From positions 4,922-15,519 of the forward strand of contig DJGG01000028.1 in NCBI GenBank assembly GCA_002432195.1: DNA of 10,598 nucleotides. The letters run 5' to 3'. How positions within the stretch are numbered: the stretch's first letter is position 1; each line of letters begins with the position of its first letter. Below are positions 1-5,649 of this stretch, one piece after another. Origin of the DNA: Desulfobacteraceae bacterium UBA5852. GTDB taxonomy: Bacteria; Desulfobacterota; Desulfobacteria; Desulfobacterales; UBA5852. Under the pieces are notes generated by a model, which saw only the letters and a program-made list of their open reading frames with translations, did not search any database and had not been told where the DNA came from. Both the position numbers and the translations under genes were made by a program.

Positions 1-2
1 TC

Positions 3-617
3 GACATCCTCATCGGCACCCAAATGGTGGCCAAGGGGCACCACTTCCCGGACATCACCCTGGTGGGGATCATCTGCGCCGAGACCTCCCTCAATTTCCC
101 GGATTTCCGGGCCGGGGAACGCACCTTTCAACTCATCGCCCAGGTGGCCGGCCGGGCCGGCCGCGGAGAGCGGCCCGGCCGGGTCATCCTCCAGACCTAC
201 GCCCCCGAGCATTTCAGCATCGCCACGGCCTGCCGGCAGGATCTGCACGCCTTCTACGCCCAGGAAATCCACCACCGGCGCCTGCTCAACTACCCGCCCT
301 ACACCCGGCTGGCCCAGCTGATCCTCTCGGGGCCGGAGCGCCGGCAGACGGAGGAGGCGGCCAAGGTCCTGGGGGAGCGCTGCCGCGCCCTGCGGGCCGA
401 GGCCCCGGGGGCGGCACCCCCCCTGGAGGTGCTGGGCCCCCTGGAGGCGGCGCTGCCCAAGATCGGCGGTCGCTACCGCTGGCAGATCCTGATCAAATGC
501 CCGCGCGCCGAGGAGTTGCACCGCTTTCTGGACGACCTGCTGGCCGCCATGCCGGCGCGCGCCGGAGGTCGCGGGCTGAAGCTCGCCGTTGACGTGGATC
601 CGGTTTTTATGCTGTAA
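3..617 (+). CDS. priA: PriA primosomal helicase, C-terminal part (5' end outside window)
   Basis: This is the C-terminal third of PriA, the superfamily 2 DNA helicase that recognises stalled or repaired forks and reloads the replicative helicase. The frame is open from the first bases of the window, so the gene starts upstream; the Met at base 24 is internal. Visible motifs are DILIGTQMVAKGHHFPD (helicase motif V region; the family usually has KGHDFP, here a His replaces the Asp) and QVAGRAGRGERPGRV (motif VI, with the Arg residues that contact ATP). These are followed by QTYAPEH and the NYPPYTRLAQLILSG segment typical of the PriA C-terminal domain. The zinc-binding Cys cluster of PriA lies between motifs IV and V and is outside the window. 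The stop is TAA at 615-617. The helicase motifs are distinctive, so the assignment is firm. Confidence 0.95.
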   Translation, partial: DILIGTQMVAKGHHFPDITLVGIICAETSLNFPDFRAGERTFQLIAQVAGRAGRGERPGRVILQTYAPEHFSIATACRQDLHAFYAQEIHHRRLLNYPPYTRLAQLILSGPERRQTEEAAKVLGERCRALRAEAPGAAPPLEVLGPLEAALPKIGGRYRWQILIKCPRAEELHRFLDDLLAAMPARAGGRGLKLAVDVDPVFML

Positions 618-626
618 GGGAAGGCC

Positions 627-646
627 GGGCCCGCGAGGTGCGGCCC
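627..646 (+). terminator. weak GC hairpin after priA
   Basis: Bases 627-634 (GGGC, one bulged C, CGC) can pair with 640-646 (GCG, GCCC) around the 5-base loop gaggt, ten bases after the priA stop. There is no T-tract behind it and the next gene starts at 677 on the same strand. It may be a weak or attenuating hairpin, or only a product of the GC-rich composition. Listed with low confidence. Confidence 0.2.
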
Positions 647-661
647 CATGCCCACGCCCAC

Positions 662-667
662 AAGGAG
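662..667 (+). promoter_or_regulatory. ribosome binding site that fixes the DUF1573 start
   Basis: AAGGAG stands 9 bases before the ATG at 677. This decides the start against an in-frame ATG at 638, which lies inside the hairpin region after priA and has no such site. Starting at 677 also puts the signal peptide at the very N-terminus. Confidence 0.8.
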
Positions 668-676
668 TGTAATCCC

Positions 677-1411
677 ATGAATCCCAACCGATGGCCCATT
701 TTCCTGCTGCTGGGGTGCGGCTTGGCGCTCCTGGCACCGGCCTGGGCCCCGGCCGCCGAGCCCGCCGCGGCGGACGCCCGGCCCCTGGCCGTGGCGCCCG
801 CGCCGTCCTTCACCTTCGAGCCGGTTTACGACGGTGAGAGCGTCCAGCACGACTTCGCCATCCAAAACCGGGGCAAGGCCGACCTGCAGATCCAGAAGGT
901 CAACACCGGCTGAGGGTGCTCGGCGGTCTCCTACCCGGACCGCATCCCTCCCGGTGAGGAGGGACAGATCCGCATCAAGGTGAATACGGAAAACTACGGC
1001 GGCCAGACCATCCGGAAAACGGCCACCGTGTCCACCAACGACCCCCATCGGCCCACGCTGCTGCTCACGGTCAGCGGAACCGTCAAGCCCGTGGCCACGG
1101 TGGACCCCGGACGCCTGGTGTTCCAGGTGCTGGCGGGCCAGACCCTGCGCCGCTCCGTGAGCGTGACCCCGAACCCGGAAAAGCCCTTCACCGTGAAGGG
1201 CATGCGCCTGCGCGCCGGCAAGGACGTGACGGCGGCGCTCCAGGAACCGTCGACCCCTGGGGCGCCCTATGTGATCACCGTGGAATTGACCCGCCGGACC
1301 CCCGGCCGCATCTACGACATACTGCTCCTGGACACGGACAGCCCCACCCGCCCCCTCTTGAGTGTGCCGATTTACGGTACGGTGGCGGAAGCGCCCCCGG
1401 CACGCCCCTGA
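677..1411 (+). CDS. exported DUF1573-family protein, putative selenoprotein (in-frame TGA at 911-913 read as Sec79)
   Basis: Reading the TGA at 911-913 as selenocysteine joins two open stretches in one frame into a 244-residue protein. Residues 1-36 form a signal peptide: basic start, hydrophobic IFLLLGCGLALLAPAW, then Ala-rich likely cleavage sites near AWA or PAA. The first DUF1573 domain follows, with FEPVYDGESVQHDFAIQNRG, QIQKVNTG, then U79-G80-C81, PDRIPPGEEG, and VSTNDPHRPTLLLTVSGTV. Family members normally have Cys-Gly-Cys at exactly U79-C81, so the TGA replaces a conserved Cys and not a random codon. A second beta-rich, Ig-like segment fills residues 135 to the end. DUF1573 proteins are exported and their biochemical role is not established; the CGC motif suggests metal binding or redox chemistry (inference). 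Codon use on both sides of the TGA is alike and the flanking domain is well conserved, which argues against decay. The HAD gene follows 35 bases later. Alternatives are a point nonsense mutation or a sequencing error. Confidence 0.8.
912..950 (+). promoter_or_regulatory. candidate bacterial SECIS stem-loop just after the TGA
   Basis: The RNA from the TGA onward can fold. The lower stem pairs GAGGG (912-916) with CCCTC (946-950). One option then pairs GCGGTC (923-928) with GACCGC (938-943), giving six consecutive pairs around a 9-base loop that begins 15 bases after the TGA. A competing fold pairs TGC (917-919) with GCA (942-944) and TCGG (920-923) with CCGG (935-938), leaving the sequence CGGTC in the apical loop; the E. 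coli fdhF SECIS has GGUC in its loop. Bacterial SECIS elements lie inside the coding region directly downstream of the UGA and bind SelB, which fits this placement. Which fold forms was judged by eye. Confidence 0.55.
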
Positions 1412-1446
1412 CCCTGGCCGGCCCCGGCAAGCGGAGATTTTCCGAC

Positions 1447-2079
1447 GTGACGACACCCGACGGCATCCGGGCGGTGGTGTTCGACTGCGATGGTGTCCTT
1501 TTCGACACCACCCGGGCCAACAGCGCCTACTACAACCGCATCCTGGCGCACCTGGGGCACCCCCCCCTGACCCCGGAGCAGTTCCGCTTCTGCCACATGC
1601 ACACCGTGGACCGCTCCCTGGAGTACCTCTTCGCCCCCCACGGCCAGGTGGACCACGCCCAGGCCTACCGGCGGCACATGGGGTACCGGCCCTTCGTGCC
1701 GCTGATGATCCTGGAGCCCACCCTGCGCCGGCTGCTGGCGCGTCTGGGGCCGCCGCTGCGCACGGCCGTGGCCACCAACCGCACCGATACGATGGACGCG
1801 GTGCTGGAAAGTCATGGGCTGGAGGGGGCCTTCGACCTGGTGGTGACTTCGGCGCACGTGGCGCACCCCAAGCCCGCTCCGGACATGCTCCTGAAAGTCC
1901 TGGACCATTTCGGGCTCGGTCCCCGGCAGGCCGTCTATGTGGGGGATTCGGAAGTGGACGAGGCGGCGGCCGCCGCCGCGGGCATACCCCTGGTGGCCTA
2001 TGGCAACCGCCGGTTGAAGGCCGCCTGGCACGTGGAGCGCCTGGCGGAGGTGGGGGCCCTGGTGGGGCGCCCCCTGTAA
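1447..2079 (+). CDS. HAD-superfamily hydrolase (phosphoglycolate phosphatase-like)
   Basis: A 210-residue haloacid-dehalogenase-type phosphatase with all four motifs. Motif I is VVFDCDGVLFDT (nucleophile D13, acid/base D15). Motif II is VATNRT (T110-N111). Motif III is the Lys of HPKPAPD (K142). Motif IV is VGDSEVDEAAAA (Mg2+-binding D167 and D171). The helical segment at residues 20-85 is an alpha-helical cap of the C1 type seen in phosphoglycolate phosphatase and beta-phosphoglucomutase relatives. Such enzymes hydrolyse small phosphate esters in the cytoplasm; the substrate cannot be read from the sequence. The start is GTG at 1447, with GGAG at 1433-1436 ten bases upstream. It lies 35 bases after the DUF1573 stop and is probably co-transcribed with it. 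The superfamily call is firm; gph is possible but not shown. Confidence 0.9.
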   Translation: MTTPDGIRAVVFDCDGVLFDTTRANSAYYNRILAHLGHPPLTPEQFRFCHMHTVDRSLEYLFAPHGQVDHAQAYRRHMGYRPFVPLMILEPTLRRLLARLGPPLRTAVATNRTDTMDAVLESHGLEGAFDLVVTSAHVAHPKPAPDMLLKVLDHFGLGPRQAVYVGDSEVDEAAAAAAGIPLVAYGNRRLKAAWHVERLAEVGALVGRPL

Positions 2080-2086
2080 GACCGCG

Positions 2087-2111
2087 CGCCGCCGGAAGCT
2101 GCCCGGCGGCG
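2087..2111. terminator. hairpin between convergent HAD and zinc-ribbon genes
   Basis: CGCCGCCGG (2087-2095) pairs perfectly with CCGGCGGCG (2103-2111) around the 7-base loop aagctgc. It lies between the stop of the HAD gene (2079) and the stop of the minus-strand zinc-ribbon gene (2113). This is the usual place for a bidirectional terminator. There is no T-run on either side, so Rho-independent strength is uncertain. Confidence 0.5.
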
Positions 2112-2112
2112 G

Positions 2113-2328
2113 CTATTGGTTGCCCAGGCCGTTGGAGGCCCCGCAGTCCGGGCAAACCCAGGTGATCCCGTTGCAGGAGAGGCCCCAGAAGTTCTCCTCC
2201 ATGCAGGCCTGGCAGATGGCGAAACCGCATTGCCGGCAGGCCCAGCAGAAGGGCACGGTGCCCCGGCAGCAGTGGCAGACGGTGGGGCGCGCGCGGCGCC
2301 GCCGTCGGCGGTCAGCGTGGGTGGTCAT
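2113..2328 (-). CDS. small Cys-rich zinc-ribbon-like protein (71 aa)
   Basis: A 71-residue protein with eleven cysteines. It starts MTTHADRRRRRRARPTV, a run of six arginines after a short leader. Next come CHCC (C18, C20, C21), CWACRQCG (C28, C31, C34), CQAC (C39, C42), and finally SCNGITWVCPDCGASNG (C52, C59, C62). The paired CxxC knuckles point to binding of two or more zinc ions; the ending WVCPDCG is a typical zinc-ribbon knuckle. The ATG at 2326-2328 has GGAG (complement of 2338-2341) nine bases upstream, so the open frame continuing further upstream to 2727 is not used. Its function is unknown to me. The Arg stretch would suit contact with nucleic acid, but that is inference. It converges on the HAD gene and diverges from polA. 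Confidence 0.75.
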   Translation of the reverse strand: MTTHADRRRRRRARPTVCHCCRGTVPFCWACRQCGFAICQACMEENFWGLSCNGITWVCPDCGASNGLGNQ

Positions 2329-2502
2329 GGGACGGTTCTCCACAAGGCCGGTCGTTGGTTCACGGCCGCAAGCCCCGCCGCAGCCGCCCGTCGACAACAG
2401 GCAGGTGATAGCGGCCGCCACGCGGGATGTCAATCGCCACCCAGCGGTGGAGGTGGGCCCAGGCGTGTCGCCTGTCGCCCGGCAACACCCGATGGCCCAA
2501 CA
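2329..2502. other. left part of the zinc-ribbon/polA gap, no gene seen
   Basis: The divergent gap between the zinc-ribbon start and polA is about 380 bases. This left part should hold the minus-strand promoter and 5' leader of the zinc-ribbon gene, but I see no convincing -35/-10 pair. Two small hairpins are present: CCACC/GGTGG (2437-2441 with 2446-2450, loop cagc) and AGGCG/CGCCT (2461-2465 with 2469-2473, loop tgt). The open frames crossing it have no family resemblance and no ribosome site. Confidence 0.5.
2338..2341 (-). promoter_or_regulatory. ribosome binding site of the zinc-ribbon gene
   Basis: On the minus strand GGAG stands 9 bases before the ATG at 2328. It supports the short 71-residue reading over the longer open frame that would run back into the inverted-repeat region. 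Confidence 0.65.
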
Positions 2503-2505
2503 GGC

Positions 2506-2514
2506 TGTGGATAA
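2506..2514 (-). promoter_or_regulatory. perfect DnaA-box sequence (left copy)
   Basis: TGTGGATAA, the complement of TTATCCACA, matches the bacterial DnaA-box consensus TTATNCACA at all positions. It sits inside the left outer arm of the inverted repeat. Binding is not shown; the match could be a by-product of the repeat arm. Confidence 0.5.
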
Positions 2515-2650
2515 ACTGCGTCTCAGGCCGAAACGTCCCGCCGACGGGGCGATTGCCGCACTCGCGAAAATGCTCACAACCATCCCGCCACGGCGGGATG
2601 GCGTAGCTTTTCGCATCGCTCCGCGCCTTGCCTTGCGCCCCGATGCTTGT

Positions 2651-2659
2651 TTATCCACA
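2651..2659 (+). promoter_or_regulatory. perfect DnaA-box sequence (right copy)
   Basis: TTATCCACA matches the consensus DnaA box exactly and faces the left copy in inverted orientation, 145 bases centre to centre. It ends 48 bases before the polA ATG, where a bound protein could affect polA transcription (inference). Confidence 0.5.
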
Positions 2660-2707
2660 GCCCGCTGAGGCCGGGTCACTTTCACCTCCCAACCCCCGGA
2701 AGCGCCC

Positions 2708-5386
2708 ATGAACCCGCAGCCCACCATCTACCTGATCGACGGCAGCGCCTACATCCACCGCGCCTATCACGCCATCCGCCACCTCACCGATTCCCAGGGC
2801 CGCCCCACCAACGCCGTCTTCGGCTTCACGCGCATGCTGCTGAAGCTGGTGGAGGATCGCGCCCCGGCCTACGTGGGACTTTTTTTCGACGCCAAGGGGC
2901 CCACCTTTCGCCATGGCATGTATGCGGCCTACAAGGCCAACCGCCCTCCCATGCCGGAAGACATGGCCCTGCAGCTGCCCCTGATCAAGGCCGTGGTGGC
3001 CGGTTTCCGCATTCCCGCCGTGGAACAGACGGGCTTCGAAGCCGACGATCTCATCGGCACCGTGGCCCGCGCCGCCCGGGGGGCGGGCTTGACGGTGGTG
3101 ATGGTCACCGGCGACAAGGACTTCGTCCAGCTCCTGGCCCCCCAGGTGAGCATCTGGGACCCCATGAAGGATCTCACCATCGATGCGGAAGGCTTCCGGC
3201 GGGACAAGGGAATCGCGCCGCACCAGGTGGTGGAGGTCATGGGCCTTTCCGGCGACAGCACCGACAACATTCCCGGAGTGCCCGGGATCGGCCCCAAATC
3301 GGCCCTGGAACTGATCCGCACCTTCGGCGATCTGGAGACGCTCTACGCCCGCCTGGAGCAGGTCGCCCGTCCCAAGCTGCGGGAGAGCCTGGCCCGCTAC
3401 CGGGACCAGGCCTTCCTCAGCCGCGAGCTGGCGCGCATCCGCACCGACGCGCCCCTGACCTTCGACCCGCAGGCCTTCCACCGGCAGCCCCCGGACGGGG
3501 AGGTGCTGGGCCGGCTCTTCCAGGAGCTGGAGTTCCGCCAGCTGCAGCAGGATTTCAGTCCCGCGGCGGCCCCGCACCCCAAGGACTACCGGGCGATACA
3601 GAGCGAGGCCGACCTGGACGCGCTCATCGAGCGCCTGGCCCGGGCCGCGCGCTTCGCCCTGGACACCGAGACCACCTCCCGCGACCCCCTGCGGGCCTCC
3701 CTCGTGGGGCTCTCCATGGCCATCCACCCCTACGAGGCCTGGTACATCCCCTGCGGCCACCGCAGCGCCGATGCCCGGGGCCAGCTGGACCGCAAGCGCG
3801 TGCTGGAGCGCCTGCGGCCGCTCCTGGAGGACCCCGCGCGCCCCAAGATCGGCCAGAACATAAAGTACGACTGGATCGTGCTGGCCCGCCACGGCATCCA
3901 GCTCCAGGGGGTGGCGGGGGACACCATGCTCTCCTCCTACCTCCTCAACCCCTCCAAGCGCTCCCACGGCCTGGACCAGATCGCCCTGGATTTCCTGGGG
4001 GAGAAGACCATCACCTTCGCCGAGGTGGTGGGCAAGGGCGCCAAGGAGGCGGGCTTCGACAGCGTGCCCCTGGAGAAGGCCGTCCCCTACGCCTGCCAGG
4101 ATGCCGACCTCACCCTGCGGGCGGCCCGGCGCCTGGATGCGGAGCTGGCCGCGCTCAACCTGACCGGCCTGCTGGAGCAGGTGGAGCTGCCCCTGATACC
4201 GGTGCTGGTGCGCATGGAGATGCGCGGGGTGCGCCTGGACACCGCCCGCCTGCGCGCCGCCTCGACGCATTTCCAGCATCAGCTGGAGGATCTCGAGATC
4301 CGCATCCAGGAAGCGGCCGGCGAGCCCTTCAATGTCAAGTCCTCCCAGCAGTTGGGCCGGATCCTCTTCGAAAAGCTGCAGCTGCCCGTCCAGAAGAAAA
4401 CCCGCAAGCGCACGGGCTACTCCACCGACGTGGAGGTCCTCACCGCGCTGGCCGTCGAGCACGAACTGCCGGCCCTGGTGCTGCGCCACCGCACCCTGGC
4501 CAAACTCAAGTCCACCTATGCCGACGCCCTGCTGGACCTGGTGCACCCCGAAACCGGGCGGGTGCACACCTCTTTCAACCAGACCGTCACGGCCACCGGG
4601 CGCCTCAGCAGCTCCGACCCCAATCTCCAGAACATCCCCGTGCGCACCGACGAGGGGCGCGAGATACGGCGGGCCTTCATCCCGGCGGAAGGCTGGAAAC
4701 TGCTCTCGGTGGACTATTCCCAGGTGGAGCTGCGCATCCTGGCCCACTGTTCGCAGGACGCCATCCTCATCGAGGCCTTCGCCCGCGGCGAGGACATCCA
4801 CACGCGTACCGCCTGCGAGGTCTTCGCGGTGCCCCCCGAGATGGTGACCGCCGAGCTGCGCCGCCAGGCCAAGGTCATCAACTTCGGCATCATCTACGGC
4901 ATGGGCGCCTTCAGCCTGGCCCAGGACCTGGGAATCGGCCAGAAGATGGCCAAGACCTACATCGACCACTATTTCGCGCGCTACAACGGGGTCAAGGCCT
5001 TCATCGACGGCACCATTGCGCAAGCCCGCCAAACCGGGCGCATCGCCACCCTGCTGGGGCGCATCCGCCTGCTGCCCGACATCGACAGCCGCAACCCCAC
5101 GGTACGGGCCTTTGCCGAGCGCACGGCGGTGAATACCCCTATCCAGGGATCCGCCGCGGACCTCATCAAGCTGGCCATGATCCGGGTGGACCACGCCCTG
5201 ACCCGGGGGGCTTACCGGGCCGCCATGCTGCTGTCGGTGCACGACGAGCTGGTGCTGGAAGTCCCCCCGGAGGAGTTGGACGCGGTGACGGCCCTGGTGC
5301 GGGAGATCATGGAGGGCATCTGGGAGCTGCGCGTCCCCCTGCGGGTCAACACCGCCGTGGGGGACGACTGGGCGGCGGCCCACTGA
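2708..5386 (+). CDS. polA: DNA polymerase I
   Basis: Full-length, 892 residues, the cytoplasmic repair and Okazaki-fragment polymerase. The 5' nuclease domain (1-290) has IYLIDGSAYIHRAYHA (D11), GFEADDLIG, GDKDFVQLL and the SGDSTDNIPGVPGIGPKSA helix-hairpin-helix. The 3'-5' exonuclease domain (about 300-500) keeps the catalytic acids: DTET (D319, E321), QNIKYDW (N384, D388) and YACQD (Y461, D465). Proofreading therefore looks active, unlike in Taq-type enzymes. The polymerase domain has motif A VDYSQVELRI (D669), motif B RRQAKVINFGIIYG (K722, F726, Y730) and motif C LSVHDELVLEV (H845, D846). F726 in the O-helix corresponds to the Phe that excludes dideoxynucleotides in the E. coli enzyme. The start ATG has GGAAG at 2698-2702, five bases upstream. 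The gene stands alone, with the inverted repeat upstream and hairpins downstream. Confidence 0.98.
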   Translation: MNPQPTIYLIDGSAYIHRAYHAIRHLTDSQGRPTNAVFGFTRMLLKLVEDRAPAYVGLFFDAKGPTFRHGMYAAYKANRPPMPEDMALQLPLIKAVVAGFRIPAVEQTGFEADDLIGTVARAARGAGLTVVMVTGDKDFVQLLAPQVSIWDPMKDLTIDAEGFRRDKGIAPHQVVEVMGLSGDSTDNIPGVPGIGPKSALELIRTFGDLETLYARLEQVARPKLRESLARYRDQAFLSRELARIRTDAPLTFDPQAFHRQPPDGEVLGRLFQELEFRQLQQDFSPAAAPHPKDYRAIQSEADLDALIERLARAARFALDTETTSRDPLRASLVGLSMAIHPYEAWYIPCGHRSADARGQLDRKRVLERLRPLLEDPARPKIGQNIKYDWIVLARHGIQLQGVAGDTMLSSYLLNPSKRSHGLDQIALDFLGEKTITFAEVVGKGAKEAGFDSVPLEKAVPYACQDADLTLRAARRLDAELAALNLTGLLEQVELPLIPVLVRMEMRGVRLDTARLRAASTHFQHQLEDLEIRIQEAAGEPFNVKSSQQLGRILFEKLQLPVQKKTRKRTGYSTDVEVLTALAVEHELPALVLRHRTLAKLKSTYADALLDLVHPETGRVHTSFNQTVTATGRLSSSDPNLQNIPVRTDEGREIRRAFIPAEGWKLLSVDYSQVELRILAHCSQDAILIEAFARGEDIHTRTACEVFAVPPEMVTAELRRQAKVINFGIIYGMGAFSLAQDLGIGQKMAKTYIDHYFARYNGVKAFIDGTIAQARQTGRIATLLGRIRLLPDIDSRNPTVRAFAERTAVNTPIQGSAADLIKLAMIRVDHALTRGAYRAAMLLSVHDELVLEVPPEELDAVTALVREIMEGIWELRVPLRVNTAVGDDWAAAH

Positions 5387-5387
5387 C

Positions 5388-5414
5388 CGCCCGGCGCCGG
5401 GCGCCCGCCGGCGC
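5388..5414 (+). terminator. GC palindrome directly after polA
   Basis: Two bases after the polA stop, 5388-5403 is a perfect 16-base palindrome (CGCCCGGC followed by GCCGGGCG). Overlapping it, GCGCCGG (5394-5400) can instead pair with CCGGCGC (5408-5414). The two folds are mutually exclusive. There is no T-tract after either. Confidence 0.35.
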
Positions 5415-5440
5415 TTGCCGGGACCTCCGCAAGCCTTTAC
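5413..5440 (+). terminator. probable polA terminator
   Basis: GCTTGC (5413-5418) pairs with GCAAGC (5429-5434), extended inward by GG/CC past one bulged C, and is followed by CTTTAC, a short T-rich tail. It is the most terminator-like structure after polA. The rest of the gap to 5649 shows no gene that I can support. Confidence 0.4.
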
Positions 5441-5638
5441 GCCGCTGGAGGGATGGCTATCGTGTCCCAGGCAAAACCGATGCGCGCGCGAAGCGCCGTC
5501 GGGGTATCGCCCGCCGCGGACACAGCTGCCGGTGAGCCTTCCCGTGATGGCGCCTGGCCGGCCATAAGTTCTTCATCCCCGGGGGCCGTTGTGCCGGCGG
5601 CGGTCCTGCGCGCCAACCATCCGGATCCCGACCGCCCG

Positions 5639-5643
5639 AAGGA
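5639..5643 (+). promoter_or_regulatory. ribosome binding site of the rhomboid gene
   Basis: AAGGA lies 6 bases before the ATG at 5650 and supports that start, which keeps the first zinc knuckle (CPNC) near the N-terminus. Confidence 0.65.
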
Positions 5644-5649
5644 AAACCC

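Larger units (their letters stand above)
2503..2662. repeat. 160-base nested inverted repeat upstream of polA, possible REP/MITE-like element
   Basis: Four sets of arms pair in order around one centre. The outer arm GGCTGTGGATAAAC (2503-2516) pairs with GTTTATCCACAGCC (2649-2662), 14 bp perfect. CGGGGCG (2545-2551) pairs with CGCCCCG (2636-2642). GCGAAAA plus GCT (2564-2570, 2572-2574) pairs with AGC plus TTTTCGC (2605-2614), with one bulged T. The central arm CCATCCCGCC (2580-2589) pairs with GGCGGGATGG (2592-2601), 10 bp perfect with only AC between. That is about 41 base pairs in all. The central part (2545-2642) alone would make a stable cruciform or RNA hairpin. It is non-coding, lies 46 bases before polA, and has no transposase. 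I see no clear target-site duplication at the ends. It may be a non-autonomous mobile repeat, a protein-binding site, or both. Confidence 0.8.

Noticed and set aside
911..913. Reading the DUF1573 gene as a pseudogene broken by a stop codon
   Set aside because: The TGA sits on the one conserved Cys position most suited to Sec, the frame and family motifs continue undamaged after it, and a stem-loop follows. A simple nonsense mutation remains possible but is the weaker reading.
473..2230. Long minus-strand open frame of 585 codons
   Set aside because: Antisense to priA, DUF1573 and HAD genes; low-complexity Pro/Arg/Gly-rich translation without any family motif. Such frames are common in GC-rich DNA.
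2628..2656. Sigma-70 promoter for polA (TTGCCT, 17-base spacer, TTATCC)
   Set aside because: The -35 is reasonable but the -10 matches the consensus poorly and coincides with the DnaA-box arm of the repeat.
2503..2662. Integron attC site
   Set aside because: The long imperfect inverted repeat resembles attC in size only; the GTTRRRY/RYYYAAC core sites are missing (the right arm reads GTTTATC), and no integrase or cassette is present.
2329..2727. Upstream extension of the zinc-ribbon protein to 204 residues
   Set aside because: The extension crosses the inverted repeat, has no motif, and the ATG at 2328 has a well-placed ribosome site.
2651..5383. Minus-strand open frame of 910 codons opposite polA
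   Set aside because: It mirrors the codon periodicity of polA, has no recognisable domain, and polA itself is certain. The plus-strand frame of 962 codons at 2647-5535 is likewise an out-of-phase shadow.
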